From JAUWVG01 sp964633715 (GTDB taxonomy: Bacteria; Acidobacteriota; Aminicenantia; Aminicenantales; Aminicenantaceae), in assembly GCA_964633715.1 (NCBI GenBank), contig CAZWHQ010000017.1, positions 19,896 to 83,895 on the forward strand: a stretch of 64,000 bases of DNA, given 5' to 3'. Of this stretch, positions 1-8,759 are shown piece after piece; position 1 is the stretch's first letter; each line of letters starts with the position of its first letter. The notes under the pieces were generated by a model. It worked only from the letters and a program-made list of their open reading frames with translations. It did not search any database and was not told where the DNA came from. Made by a program: the position numbers and the translations under genes.

Positions 1-2
1 GT

Positions 3-953
3 TTCAGGGTGACAGCCCGTCCGGCTACAGCTAAAAATCCATTCGGCCACGGGCGGATGGAACACGTGGCTCCATTAATCATGTCAGTCTTTCTTTTTGT
101 CTCCGGGATCCAGATTGGAGAGACATCAGTCCATCAAATGCTGGATCCGCATGAGGTTCACTTCTGGCCTGCTCTTCCCTGGATACTGTTGGCGACCATC
201 GTTTTAAAACAATGGCTCAGCCGTTTTGTCAGTTTCCTTGGGAGAAGAATCGATTCTCATGCCATTATAACAAATGCCCGCCATCACACGATCGAGGCTG
301 TGATGTCTCTGACAGTTATTGGAGGGCTGGTGGCCGGTCACTATTTCCACCACCCCGAAGTGGATGGATATATCGGGATTCTTGTTTCCATTTGGCTGCT
401 TTATTTAGGATTTTCCCATGGGCGTGAGGCCCTTGTGCCTCTCCTCGGTCAGGCCCCCAGCAAGGAGATGATTAGAAACATCAAGGAGACGGCCAAATCG
501 GTTGAGGGTGTCGAAGATGCACATGAGATTATTGTCCACGATTATGGATCCGCTCATTCTGTCTCGCTGCATCTTGAAATCCCAGAGAAACTGGGACCGG
601 CGGATATGCATGAGATTACTGAGCGCTGTGAGGGAATACTGAAAAAAAGATATGGCGGAGAAGTTGTATGTCATACGGATCCCCTTATGGAAAAGACGCC
701 CGAAATTCAGGCGATCGAAGAGCAGTTCCAGAAGGTTTTGAATTCCTTCCCGCAAATTGTGTCCTACCACGATTTCCGGGTCATTGCCGAATCAAGGGAA
801 AGGAAGATCATCGTAGCCGATATCGATGTCAAAGAAGAGATTCCCGAATCCGATTTCGGGCGCATTGCAAAGGAATTAAACACTAAAGTTGTACAGGAAA
901 TTCCAAACCTGGCCTACTGCTCTTTCTACATCACCCCTAAATTTGCTTATTAG
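3..953 (+). CDS. Cation diffusion facilitator (CDF) family metal exporter, 5' end outside window
   Basis: The reading frame is open from the first base, so the true start and the first membrane helices lie upstream; the GTG at position 9 is internal. The visible part begins just before the CDF signature NPFGHGRME that follows the second helix region. Further hydrophobic helices follow, with the HAIITNARHHTIEAV stretch of the metal-binding helix (here H and N/H rather than the common HxxxD). From about residue 150 comes a cytoplasmic ferredoxin-like dimerisation domain, followed by what looks like a second such domain (residues about 230-314). Proteins of this family export Zn, Fe, Mn or Cd from the cytoplasm in exchange for protons. 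The metal specificity cannot be read here. The family call is firm. Confidence 0.9.
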   Translation, partial: FRVTARPATAKNPFGHGRMEHVAPLIMSVFLFVSGIQIGETSVHQMLDPHEVHFWPALPWILLATIVLKQWLSRFVSFLGRRIDSHAIITNARHHTIEAVMSLTVIGGLVAGHYFHHPEVDGYIGILVSIWLLYLGFSHGREALVPLLGQAPSKEMIRNIKETAKSVEGVEDAHEIIVHDYGSAHSVSLHLEIPEKLGPADMHEITERCEGILKKRYGGEVVCHTDPLMEKTPEIQAIEEQFQKVLNSFPQIVSYHDFRVIAESRERKIIVADIDVKEEIPESDFGRIAKELNTKVVQEIPNLAYCSFYITPKFAY

Positions 954-994
954 AAATCGGCTCTTCCTTTTTATAAAGAAATTGAATCAACCTT

Positions 995-1022
995 TTGCAG
1001 TTTTATTTCGTCTGTATATATG
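995..1022 (+). promoter_or_regulatory. Possible sigma-70-like promoter for the PadR gene
   Basis: TTGCAG (995-1000), a 16-base spacer and TATATG (1017-1022) lie about 40 bases upstream of the PadR start codon. The match to TTGACA/TATAAT is partial, and the sigma factor consensus of this organism is unknown, so this is only suggestive. Confidence 0.3.
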
Positions 1023-1060
1023 TATCCAATTTTCAGACAAATCAATATGGAGATACAAAA

Positions 1061-1381
1061 ATGATCCTTTTATCAAGATCTGAAGAGATTGTCTTGATGG
1101 CTATTTGGAAACTGAAAGACAACGCCTATGGAGTTTCCCTTCGAGATTTGATCTCCGATTTCACTGGTCGTGACTGGTCTTTCGGGGCTATTTACAAACC
1201 TCTCAAACAGTTGCTCCACAAGGGTTTTGTCGAAAAAAAGAGCAGCGAGCCACGTTCCGAGCGGGGAGGACGCAGAAAATTCCTGTACACTCTCACTCCT
1301 GCCGGGAAAGAAGCGCTCAGGGCAATGAGGAAGATCCACAAGGCGATTTGGACAGAGGATGCGGAATTGGCCTTTGATTGA
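1061..1381 (+). CDS. PadR family transcriptional regulator
   Basis: A 106-residue winged-helix protein. The N-terminal half (SRSEEIVLMAIWKLKDNAYG, then SFGAIYKPLKQLLHKGFVEK) matches the PadR helix-turn-helix, and a basic wing with RGGRRKFLYTLTPAGKEAL follows. I chose the ATG at 1061 over an in-frame ATG at 995. The family homology starts there, a purine-rich GGAGA precedes it by 7 bases, and the longer form would add an unrelated hydrophobic stretch. Genes of this kind commonly sit directly in front of FtsX/MacB-type permease genes in Acidobacteriota and are thought to sense envelope or antibiotic stress. Here the downstream permease is decayed, so the regulator may have lost its target. Confidence 0.85.
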   Translation: MILLSRSEEIVLMAIWKLKDNAYGVSLRDLISDFTGRDWSFGAIYKPLKQLLHKGFVEKKSSEPRSERGGRRKFLYTLTPAGKEALRAMRKIHKAIWTEDAELAFD

Positions 1382-1390
1382 AAAAGGTAG

Positions 1391-2576
1391 ATGAACTTAA
1401 AAAGAGACTCTCTTCCCCGCCGGGGAAAAGCTGTCCTGTGGCTGGTTTTAAAGGATGAAGATTACTATCAAACGATTGGGGATTTTGAGGAATCATACAG
1501 ATACAGAATCAAAACAGAAAATAGAGCTAAAGCCCTGTTCTGGTTCTGGGCTATGTTGTCAAAATCCATGCCTCAGTTTATGAAAGATTTTCACTCCGCA
1601 AATCCTGATTCCGAGGAAGAGCTTGTTCTCCAGCCGATCAGAAACATCCATCTCCATTCCAAACTTGTGCAAGAAATCGCTCCCAACAGTGATATTGTCT
1701 ATGTGTATATTTTTTCAGCTGCAGCCTTCCTCATATTAATCATTGCCGGAGTGAATTTTGTCAATCTATCCACCTCCCAATCCTTTTTTATATCCGGATT
1801 CCAGCCTGTCAGCTCTATCAAGGGTGTCAGAGATCCACGTTCAACAGCGAAACTTCTGAGGAATGGCCTGGTCATCTTTCAATTTATCATTTCCATTTCT
1901 ATGATTTTTTGCACAATCACTTTTTACCGGCAATTGCTTTTTTTGCATAATCAGGACCTGGGATTCGACAAAGATCGTTTGATTGCAGTCCGTATGTATG
2001 CCGATTTTAAAGAGGTTTCGGTTGGCAGAATGGAGGCCATTAAAAATGAAATCCTCCGACATTCTGCCGTCAGTCAAGTGGTCCTGACTTCAAATCTGTT
2101 TGGAACAGCGTACAGCAATGAGAGGTTAACTCCCGTAAGTGTGGAAGACAAAAGCATTCTCCCTTTACTGCGGTTTATTAGGGTCGATGACGATTTCATC
2201 GAGACGGCAGGTCTGGAACTTGTTGAGCCATTTGTCCTGGAATACAGACCTACCAGCACGAATTTTGTGCTGGTTAAAGTACAGGGAGACAGTTTTCAAG
2301 ATGTTCTGACCTACATAGAGGGAAAATTTGATGAGATCATGCCTGGCCATGAACAAGTGGCTGCAGAATTTTGCCTATCGCGTCGAGATCAACATCTGGA
2401 CTTTTATGCTGTCCGCCCTGATGGCCCTCCTGATAGCTCTGGTCACTATCAGCTACCAGGCCGTAAAAGCGGCCGTTTCCAATCCAATAGACAGTCTGAG
2501 GTATGAATTATTCAGGTTAGTTCTCAAATGGTGTGGCAGGGGGCACAAAGTATTTCCTTTTTCTTTTTGTCGATAG
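1391..2576 (+). pseudogene. Decayed FtsX/MacB-type ABC transporter permease (multiple deletions plus frameshift)
   Basis: The 371-codon open frame is a patchwork of non-contiguous pieces of one large permease (family length about 800 residues). It begins with the cytoplasmic permease prefix (NRAKALFWFWAMLSKSM) and jumps over the first helix and most of the periplasmic domain to QPIRNIHLHSKLVQEI. It then shows a helix ending GVNFVNLSTS, jumps again to the next helix (VIFQFIISISMIF), and continues with part of the second periplasmic domain (RVDDDFIETAGLEL). The true C-terminus, NFAYRVEINIWTFMLSALMA through SNPIDSLRYE, lies in another frame (about 2352-2507). At least three internal deletions and one frameshift are therefore needed. 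The MacB-like ATPase partner is not in the window. A working product is very unlikely. Confidence 0.85.
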
Positions 2577-2654
2577 TCCTTGACAATAATAATTTTTCTA
2601 TGACTAATGATTTATAGAGGAACAGAAGGAGAAGTTAAGTATCAATGTAAGCAG

Positions 2655-3866
2655 ATGGACAGAGAACAACTCTATTTAAAAAGTTTGGATTACTTGAGAA
2701 AACTTTGTTTGGAAATCCCCGAGCGAAATGTGGGCAGTGAAGGCAACAGGATGGCCACCCGATTTTTTAAGAAGGAAGTGTCCTCATTCGGTTGGGATAT
2801 AGATGTGCAGGAATTCGATGCGATTGACTGGGAAAATGAAGGGGCCTGTCTCCATACTGCCGAAAAAAAATTTGAGGTTTTGGTGAGCCCCTACTCATTG
2901 GGCTGTACAGTTGAAGCGCAGCTAAAGAGTGCATCAAAAGTAGAGGAATTGGAACAGCTTGAAATGAGTGGAAAGATAGTTTTTCTCAACGGAAAAATTG
3001 CGAAAGAGCAGCTCATGCCGAAAAATTTTGTGTTTTATAATCCAGAGGAACATCAACACATTATTTCTCTTCTTGAGAAAGGTCGGCCTGAAGCCATTAT
3101 CTGTGCAACTGGGAGAAATGCGGCTCTAGCAGGTGGCGTCTATCCATTTCCTCTTTTTGAAGATGGGGATTTTGATCTTCCTTCGGTTTATATGACTGAA
3201 GAAGAAGGAGACAGGCTTTTTTCCAATGTCGGACAAACATTAAAATTAACATCTATATCCAAACGAATCCCGGGAAAGGGCTATAATGTTATTGCCCGAA
3301 AGGGGAGCCATTCAGGCAATCGCATCGTGATTACTGCACATATTGATGCGAAAAAAGGCACGCCCGGTGCTATTGACAATGCAACAGGTGTTGTTGTTTT
3401 ACTGCTCTTGGGAAAGCTGTTGGAGGATTATGATGGCAGTCATCTCATCGAGATTGCGCCTCTTAATGGTGAGGACTACTATGCTGTTCCAGGACAGGTG
3501 CTCTACGTCAATAATAACCAAGGTAGATTCGACGATATCGTTTTGAATATAAACATCGATGGAGTTGGGTATAAGGAGGGTAAGTCGGCATTTTCGTTTT
3601 ATGGTTTGCCTGAAGTTTTAGAAAAAAAGACTTGGGATGTCGTGAACGAATTTGATGGAATCACAGTCGGGGTTCAATGGTTTCAGGGAGATCACAGCAT
3701 TTTCACTCAAAATGGTCGTCCAGCTATTGCCGTATCTTCAAAATGGTTTACAGAGAATATCGACACCCAAAACATTACTCATACACCTAAAGACAATATC
3801 GATATTATCGACTGTCACAAAATACTTGAAATTGCTGAAGCAATCAATCTGCTGGTGCGAAAATAG
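2655..3866 (+). CDS. M28 family zinc aminopeptidase, cytoplasmic type
   Basis: This is a metallopeptidase of the M28 (aminopeptidase Y/S-like) clan with no signal peptide. In order: an N-terminal helical part, a PA-like inserted region (residues about 60-210), then the di-zinc core. The core shows the first ligands HID and PGAIDNATGVVVLL, the catalytic acid pair in NGEDYYAVPGQ, an Asp ligand in NINIDGVGY and the final His in THTPKDNID. The usual GEE of the family is GED here, as in a known NGEDYY subgroup. I prefer the ATG at 2655, where family homology begins; a longer start at 2607 exists but has no ribosome binding site. A strong AAGGAG at 2626 lies about 20 bases before 2655, so the start is not settled. 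The gene converges on the next one with a 21-base gap. Confidence 0.85.
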   Translation: MDREQLYLKSLDYLRKLCLEIPERNVGSEGNRMATRFFKKEVSSFGWDIDVQEFDAIDWENEGACLHTAEKKFEVLVSPYSLGCTVEAQLKSASKVEELEQLEMSGKIVFLNGKIAKEQLMPKNFVFYNPEEHQHIISLLEKGRPEAIICATGRNAALAGGVYPFPLFEDGDFDLPSVYMTEEEGDRLFSNVGQTLKLTSISKRIPGKGYNVIARKGSHSGNRIVITAHIDAKKGTPGAIDNATGVVVLLLLGKLLEDYDGSHLIEIAPLNGEDYYAVPGQVLYVNNNQGRFDDIVLNINIDGVGYKEGKSAFSFYGLPEVLEKKTWDVVNEFDGITVGVQWFQGDHSIFTQNGRPAIAVSSKWFTENIDTQNITHTPKDNIDIIDCHKILEIAEAINLLVRK

Positions 3867-3887
3867 ATCACACTCAAAACAATACTA

Positions 3888-5411
3888 TTACTTGAGATTT
3901 AATGTCTCCTCATCTGCCATATCCGTAATTGCAGCAAACAGGATCTGTGCCATCGATTCCATGATTTCCGGAGTGAGGGTAGCTGGGACATCCTTGGTGT
4001 TGTGGTATGTCGGATACGGGATTCTGATTCCGGAGGCTCCAAAGGAAATAGTGGGAATGCCTTTCCACAAAAAATGGGCGGCATCCAGCCGCTGTCTGCC
4101 CAAATTGGCATTAAAGGAAGACCGAACAGTCCTGTGCACATATTTCTGATTGGCCCGGTCGATAAATGCAAACAGCTTGGGATAGTTGTCTCCCGCTCCC
4201 GCATTAAGCCTGTTACCGACACCCACTCCGTCCATGTTGAGCATGGCCATGGTCTTTTCAATTGGGAAGATAGGATTTTCTACATAGTAGTCCGATCCGG
4301 CCACGCCCTGTTCTTCGGCGCCGAAGAACATAAACTGTACGGACCGTTTGGGTTTATATGGGGAGTCCATCATGGCTTCGGCCACTCCGAGCAATACCGC
4401 AATGGCCGCAGCATTGTCGTTGGCCCCGGCCATAAATACAGGATTGCTGCCCATAAAATCCATATGGCCGCCTACGATAATGACCTCGTCTTTGAGCACG
4501 GGATCGCTTCCGGGAATAGTGCCGATGACGTTAAATCCGACACCATCGGGATAGTGTTTTGTGGTGTTTTTGATCGTGGCGACCTTTCCCGTGTCAAAAG
4601 ACTGGGGTTTGAGAGTTTCACGGATTGCTTTGACGACCTCTCCGTGATTCTTTCCTGTCCCTGCAAATATATCCGCCACCGCCACATTTCCGATATGGGC
4701 ATAAATAAAATCCTTCCTGTAGGCGTTGTTGGGATTGGCGATAGGGCCGTAATTGTAGAGAAGTCCTCTCGCCCCGTGTTCGTAGGCGTTGATCAGTTTG
4801 TACTGATGAAAGGAATAGGGACGCCATTTTTTAAATTCTTCAGGATTGTTGGGGCCGACAGGTGATTCCCTTTCCATAAGAATAATTTTTCCCTTTACAT
4901 CCAGGCCGGCGTATTCATCGAAACCTTGTTCGGGAGCCGTAATGCCGTACCCGACATAGATGACCTCAGCCGTGATCTCTCCCGATCCGGATGTGGAGCC
5001 CGGAATATACTCATCGTCGAAATGGTAGTATTTTTTGACCACTTCATCACCAAAGGGAATGTTGAGGCTGACCTCACATCCTGGAAGCACATCGGTATAG
5101 GGATTGGGGAATTTCTGATAATAGGTGTTGTTGTCTCCGCCCGGTCCCACTCCCCATTCTTTCAGCAGCGAGACCACCCACTCGGCACACTGTCTGTATT
5201 CTTCTGTGCCGCACAGCCGGCCGTCATATTTTTCAGAGCACAACTCCTCCACATATTTGAACAGTTTTTGAGCTTCAATCCCGTGAAAAGCCCGCATGAA
5301 CAGCTCTTCGTCACTTGGGGCTTGTCTGTTTTGGGCCTGCAGCCCAACAGAGACAATAAAGAGAAATAATAAAGGCACCAATAAGAGTTTATGCAGCTTA
5401 TGTATTTTCAT
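3888..5411 (-). CDS. Secreted M28 family peptidase with PA domain
   Basis: A 507-residue exported zinc peptidase. A clear signal peptide (MKIHKLHKLLLVPLLFLFIV, cleavage near LQAQ) is followed by an N-terminal helical segment. A protease-associated (PA) domain (about residues 120-290, with VGYGITAPEQGFDEYAGLDV) comes next, then the M28 core. The zinc ligands and catalytic acid are visible as GGHMDFMGSN (His about 316), AGANDNAAAIAVLL, FFGAEEQGVAGSDYY, LNMDGVGVG and YHNTKD. The start at 5411 is supported by GGAGGG eight bases upstream; the open frame extends ten codons further without a site. Likely role: trimming peptides outside the cytoplasm. It is unrelated in location signal to the convergent cytoplasmic M28 enzyme. 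Confidence 0.92.
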   Translation of the reverse strand: MKIHKLHKLLLVPLLFLFIVSVGLQAQNRQAPSDEELFMRAFHGIEAQKLFKYVEELCSEKYDGRLCGTEEYRQCAEWVVSLLKEWGVGPGGDNNTYYQKFPNPYTDVLPGCEVSLNIPFGDEVVKKYYHFDDEYIPGSTSGSGEITAEVIYVGYGITAPEQGFDEYAGLDVKGKIILMERESPVGPNNPEEFKKWRPYSFHQYKLINAYEHGARGLLYNYGPIANPNNAYRKDFIYAHIGNVAVADIFAGTGKNHGEVVKAIRETLKPQSFDTGKVATIKNTTKHYPDGVGFNVIGTIPGSDPVLKDEVIIVGGHMDFMGSNPVFMAGANDNAAAIAVLLGVAEAMMDSPYKPKRSVQFMFFGAEEQGVAGSDYYVENPIFPIEKTMAMLNMDGVGVGNRLNAGAGDNYPKLFAFIDRANQKYVHRTVRSSFNANLGRQRLDAAHFLWKGIPTISFGASGIRIPYPTYHNTKDVPATLTPEIMESMAQILFAAITDMADEETLNLK

Positions 5412-5647
5412 ATTCCCTCCTAAAAAAGTGAGATAGAACAATCTTAAATAGAGATGATGTCGTTGTCAAAGAAATTTCAAATTTTTACTCGCAGTTTTTT
5501 GATTTTAACGATTATCCTTTTTATCCTTGCCATTTATCAGAAGCATTCTTTTGAACGGATCTGGAAATACTAGTAGCCCAAACGTATGGTTGTTCATCAA
5601 TTAAAATTGTACTATATTAAAAAAATGAATCGGCAAGAGGGATCAGT

Positions 5648-6793
5648 ATGAAATTAGAAAAAGTTTTTATTTATTTGGTTTTTATAGGGATTGGTTTGTG
5701 TTTGTCGTGCGGAGGAGAGCGCAACTATTCTGTGGAAACAAAGAACGGTATCCGTTTCGTCAACAACCGGCAGCCAGCTTCGTTAGAACCAGCCCTCCAT
5801 CTGGAATATGTCCGAAGAATCGGAGAGCTGGAGTCGGACGATGAAAACCTTATGTTCGTTTTTCCCATCCATGCGGCCAGGGATGGAGATGGAAATCTCT
5901 ATGTCCTGGATTCCCAGGACTACTGCATCAAAAAATTCGACATGAACGGGAATTTTCTTTTAAAATTCGGCCGGCAAGGACAGGGTCCGGGAGAATTTCA
6001 GTATCCGATGTTGCTCGGGACTGGTGGTGAAAATCGCCTGATCGTCCAATGCATGGATTCGACATACCAGATATTCGATCTTGAAGGTCGATATGTCGAC
6101 CGTTTCACAATGGGGCGTTATGACGGAATGTTCATGAAGGTTTTGAAATCTGGGAATGTGGTGGGCTATTCCATGAATATCGGAGGAGAAAATAATCGAG
6201 AGAACAACATTCTGAAAATCTTTGACCTCGAAGGCAAAACACTCCACCAGTTTGGCGAGCCCATGCTTTTGAACAACATCAGGGACACATGGAATGCAAA
6301 TTTTCTATCTCTTTCTCTCGATAAAGAGGACAATATCTATGCCTCCTTCGCCTATCAGAACAGGATCGAAAAATATTCCCCAACCGGTGAACTTTTAATG
6401 ACCATCTACAGAGAACTCCCATTCCCCGTCGAACATAAAATCGTAAAGGAGACAATGGAGATCGGAGGTCAAGCCCGTCAGATCGATCGTTTAAAATCCA
6501 CTGTGGTTGCGAGGGGAATTGGGATTGACAATTCGAGCCGGATATGGGTTTTGGGTTTTATCAAAGAAGTCCCAGAAATTAATGAGAGGGATGAGTATAT
6601 TCCCCAGAATTACAACAAGTTTGAAGTCTACAATCCCGAAGGGATTTTACTCTTCCATGTGTCGCTTCCCGAGGAAATAAAGAGCTTCGACAATTATGTT
6701 TTGTACGAAAATACCATCTATTTCATCGATCCGTTCATGAGTGCTGTGTCTTTGAATACAAAATCGTCGATGAATGAGAGATTTTGCAGCTAG
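5648..6793 (+). CDS. Six-bladed beta-propeller (NHL-like) exported protein with frameshifted C-terminus
   Basis: A hydrophobic N-terminus with a lipoprotein-like Cys (GLCLSCGG) is followed by repeated propeller blades: FDMNGNFLLKFGRQGQGPGE, FDLEGRYVDRF, FDLEGKTLHQFGEP, YSPTGELLMTIYRELPF and VYNPEGILLFHVSL. Each is the strand-turn-strand of a six-bladed beta-propeller of the NHL/6-bladed family, probably a surface or periplasmic sensor or scaffold; its ligand is unknown. The last codons after FIDPFM look foreign. Another frame at 6739-6776 encodes ECCVFEYKIVDE followed by a stop, which is the expected final strand of this family, so a small indel near 6735-6741 appears to have altered the tail. 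The rest of the protein is intact and it may still fold. Confidence 0.8.
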   Translation: MKLEKVFIYLVFIGIGLCLSCGGERNYSVETKNGIRFVNNRQPASLEPALHLEYVRRIGELESDDENLMFVFPIHAARDGDGNLYVLDSQDYCIKKFDMNGNFLLKFGRQGQGPGEFQYPMLLGTGGENRLIVQCMDSTYQIFDLEGRYVDRFTMGRYDGMFMKVLKSGNVVGYSMNIGGENNRENNILKIFDLEGKTLHQFGEPMLLNNIRDTWNANFLSLSLDKEDNIYASFAYQNRIEKYSPTGELLMTIYRELPFPVEHKIVKETMEIGGQARQIDRLKSTVVARGIGIDNSSRIWVLGFIKEVPEINERDEYIPQNYNKFEVYNPEGILLFHVSLPEEIKSFDNYVLYENTIYFIDPFMSAVSLNTKSSMNERFCS

Positions 6794-6806
6794 GATTCTG
6801 AGTTTT

Positions 6807-7511
6807 TTAGGAAGATTTTGTCATGAAGGCGTAGATGGAGAAATGAGGACCAGATTTTCCGGCAATCTCTATAGTTTTTAACTCCTCAATTTGAAAAAAA
6901 GGGGCAAAAAGGTCTCTCAGCTCTTTCTCTGAGGAAAAATACAATGTGGTTCCCAATGACGTTTCTCTATATTTTCCCGATACTCCAAAATGCCGGTCTT
7001 CTTCACTAAAACAAACCGAAAGATACATTCCCTCTGGATTAAGGATTTTAATCAGATTCTCGCAATATAATCTTCGTTTTTCAGGAAATATATGATGCAG
7101 CAGCAGCCAATCATAAACAAAATCAAATGCCCCTAGGATTTTTTCAAAGTTTTCGAGAACATCCATCACCAGAAAGTCACATTTTACATTTCTCTTTATG
7201 GCATTTTCTCTGGCGATCTGAATCGCTGAGCGAGAACTGTCCACTCCTGTCATATCAAAGCCTTTCTCGGCAAAATAGAGGGTGTAATTTCCTGTGCCGC
7301 ATCCCAGATCGAGGGCCTTACATGGTTTAATTTTCTGCTTTTCGATCAACTCCTTTAATTCGTCAGGAGGATCCTTGAAGTTCCAGGGGATCTCTGACAG
7401 GGATCTCTCTCGATAGGCTTTTTCAACTTTGGAGTTGCTCAAAATTATTCTCGTCGAATGGATAATATCAATCTTTGATATTGATTTTTTTCCGAAGATC
7501 GATAATGGCAT
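6807..7511 (-). CDS. Class I SAM-dependent methyltransferase
   Basis: A 234-residue (or shorter) Rossmann methyltransferase. Motif I is ALDLGCGTGNYTLYFAEKG, followed by the acidic end of strand 2 (VTGVDSS-like MTGVDSSRSAIQIA), the DFLVMDV strand and the DFVYDWLLLHHI motif of strand 4. The layout is that of the TehB/thiopurine methyltransferase-like group, which methylates small molecules; the substrate cannot be told. The ATG at 7511 overlaps the upstream gene by 44 bases and has no obvious ribosome binding site. A later start (a TTG near 7442, or near VEKAYRERS) is possible and would remove the overlap. It is cotranscribed with the unknown gene upstream. Confidence 0.82.
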   Translation of the reverse strand: MPLSIFGKKSISKIDIIHSTRIILSNSKVEKAYRERSLSEIPWNFKDPPDELKELIEKQKIKPCKALDLGCGTGNYTLYFAEKGFDMTGVDSSRSAIQIARENAIKRNVKCDFLVMDVLENFEKILGAFDFVYDWLLLHHIFPEKRRLYCENLIKILNPEGMYLSVCFSEEDRHFGVSGKYRETSLGTTLYFSSEKELRDLFAPFFQIEELKTIEIAGKSGPHFSIYAFMTKSS

Positions 7512-8007
7512 TCATTAATGACAGCACAAAATTTGTGAGTTGGATAAATGCCCAAAAATTCACGAGATCTCTTTGGTCATCAACGCGGCTAAACATTAAG
7601 GTGAGGATATGGATACACAATATGGATTGATTCCCACCTGATTTCTCATCCCAGGCTTCATTGTAATCGTCACATCTGCTATAAAAAAGATCTCTCTTTT
7701 TAGATTGCCTTTTCTCCTCGAAACTGCTTAAACCTGCTTTGTGAAGGGATTCGATCAACTCAAGTTTTTCTTTTGCTAATGCTCTTGTAGCTGCCCAAAG
7801 ACACACATAGAGAGACTCCATGCGTAAATTATCTTGATCATAGTCTTCATAATTCAGGTTTAAAACCTCAGCTATTTTGGGCAGGACTCTTTCGACAAGA
7901 TGGTCTATGCCTTTTTTGGCAACTGACCAAAGTAAACGACCTGCCTCATCGGTAGAGATGGGTATATTTTTATTCATGATGTTGATTCTAGAGCTTAATA
8001 AATTCAT
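7468..8007 (-). CDS. Uncharacterised helical protein
   Basis: I do not recognise a family. The product (179 residues, or 169 from the internal ATG at 7977) is soluble and predicted largely helical. It contains a conserved-looking core FYSRCDDYNEAWDEKSGGNQ and a hydrophobic C-terminal helix (FWAFIQLTNFVLSLMNAIID) with a basic end. There is no signal peptide. Its 3' end overlaps the start of the methyltransferase gene by 44 bases, which suggests translational coupling. Its 5' end abuts the point where an orphan propeller fragment begins on the other strand, so this two-gene unit may have been inserted there or be flanked by a deletion. Confidence 0.55.
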   Translation of the reverse strand: MNLLSSRINIMNKNIPISTDEAGRLLWSVAKKGIDHLVERVLPKIAEVLNLNYEDYDQDNLRMESLYVCLWAATRALAKEKLELIESLHKAGLSSFEEKRQSKKRDLFYSRCDDYNEAWDEKSGGNQSILCIHILTLMFSRVDDQRDLVNFWAFIQLTNFVLSLMNAIIDLRKKINIKD

Positions 8008-8009
8008 GA

Positions 8010-8399
8010 TATCCAGTCAATGGAAAACACATCCGCAGCATCCGGAGAGACTTCGAGCCGGTAAAAATTACCGAGGAAGACATCGAAAAAATGCTGAAAT
8101 TGGTTCAGAATACGGGAGTTGGAAACATTAAAGATCTGTTTGAATTCCCGAAAACTTTCCCACCCTATCAGTTTTTTACCATCGATGAGGAGAAGCGGCT
8201 TTTTGTCAAGACGTGGGAAAAAGGAAAGATCGAGGATGAGTTTGCTATCGATGTCTTTGATGTTGAGGGAAGATATATTGAGAAGTTCGCAACCAAGGCA
8301 GATATAAGGCTCTGGAAAGACGGGAAAATGTACGCTGTCGTGGAAGACGATGAGGGATTCCGTGTGATCAAGCGCTATAGTGTTTTCTGGGAAAAATAA
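8010..8399 (+). pseudogene. 3' remnant of a six-bladed beta-propeller gene
   Basis: From a stop at 8007-8009 the frame is open to 8399. It encodes a C-terminal propeller piece: PVNGKHIRSIRRDFEPVKI, the helical insert TEEDIEKMLKLVQ, then YQFFTIDEEKRLFVKTWEKG, VFDVEGRYIEKF and the final strand GFRVIKRYSVFW. The helical insert followed by an F-P-Y-FTID strand is a hallmark of this propeller family. There is no start codon or ribosome binding site at its beginning, and the first four blades are missing. A 402-base open frame on the opposite strand here is a shadow. I infer a 5' truncation, perhaps of a second tandem copy of the gene at 5648. Confidence 0.72.
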
Positions 8400-8513
8400 G
8401 CCCAACCCCTAATTCTATCATTTTCACGGGGATTTTCTGTTTCTTGAGGAGTTCTTATTGACAGGAAATGATTGTTCCATATAGTATTGGCAAAGAGGAG
8501 ACAAGGAAAATCA

Positions 8514-8759
8514 ATGGCAAAAATTAAAATGATATGTCCCTTTTCAAAGCAGATGTGCCGGGAGTGTGCTCAATATAGGGGAAGACATTATTACCTATGC
8601 TACAAGTCCAACTACCGTGGCTATGTGGGAGAGTCAAAAAAGGATATCGAACTGAAATTATGGAGTCAGGCGAAAAAAACAATTAAAATGCCTGAGTTTC
8701 TCCCCCCGAGTCCGAAATGGCTGATCCTCAATGAATTTGCAGAAAGGAAAGAAAAATGA
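8514..8759 (+). CDS. Small Cys-rich (probable metal-binding) protein heading the molybdenum-hydroxylase operon
   Basis: An 81-residue basic protein starting at the ATG preceded by AAGGA. It carries four Cys near the N-terminus (C8, C15, C18, C29) in the arrangement CPFSKQMCRECAQYRGRHYYLC, which looks able to bind zinc or an iron-sulfur cluster, followed by a Lys-rich helix. I do not recognise a named family, but similar short CPFS/CxEC proteins occur in anaerobes. Its stop codon overlaps the start of the FAD subunit gene (ATGA at 8756-8759), so it is translationally coupled to the hydroxylase. An accessory or regulatory role for that enzyme is inferred from position only. Confidence 0.72.
   Translation: MAKIKMICPFSKQMCRECAQYRGRHYYLCYKSNYRGYVGESKKDIELKLWSQAKKTIKMPEFLPPSPKWLILNEFAERKEK

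Noticed and set aside
4002..4865. A 287-codon plus-strand frame inside the secreted M28 gene
   Set aside because: Antisense shadow; the minus strand has signal peptide, PA domain and all zinc ligands.
8004..8405. A 133-codon minus-strand frame
   Set aside because: The plus strand of the same DNA encodes a clear propeller C-terminus, so the minus frame is a shadow.
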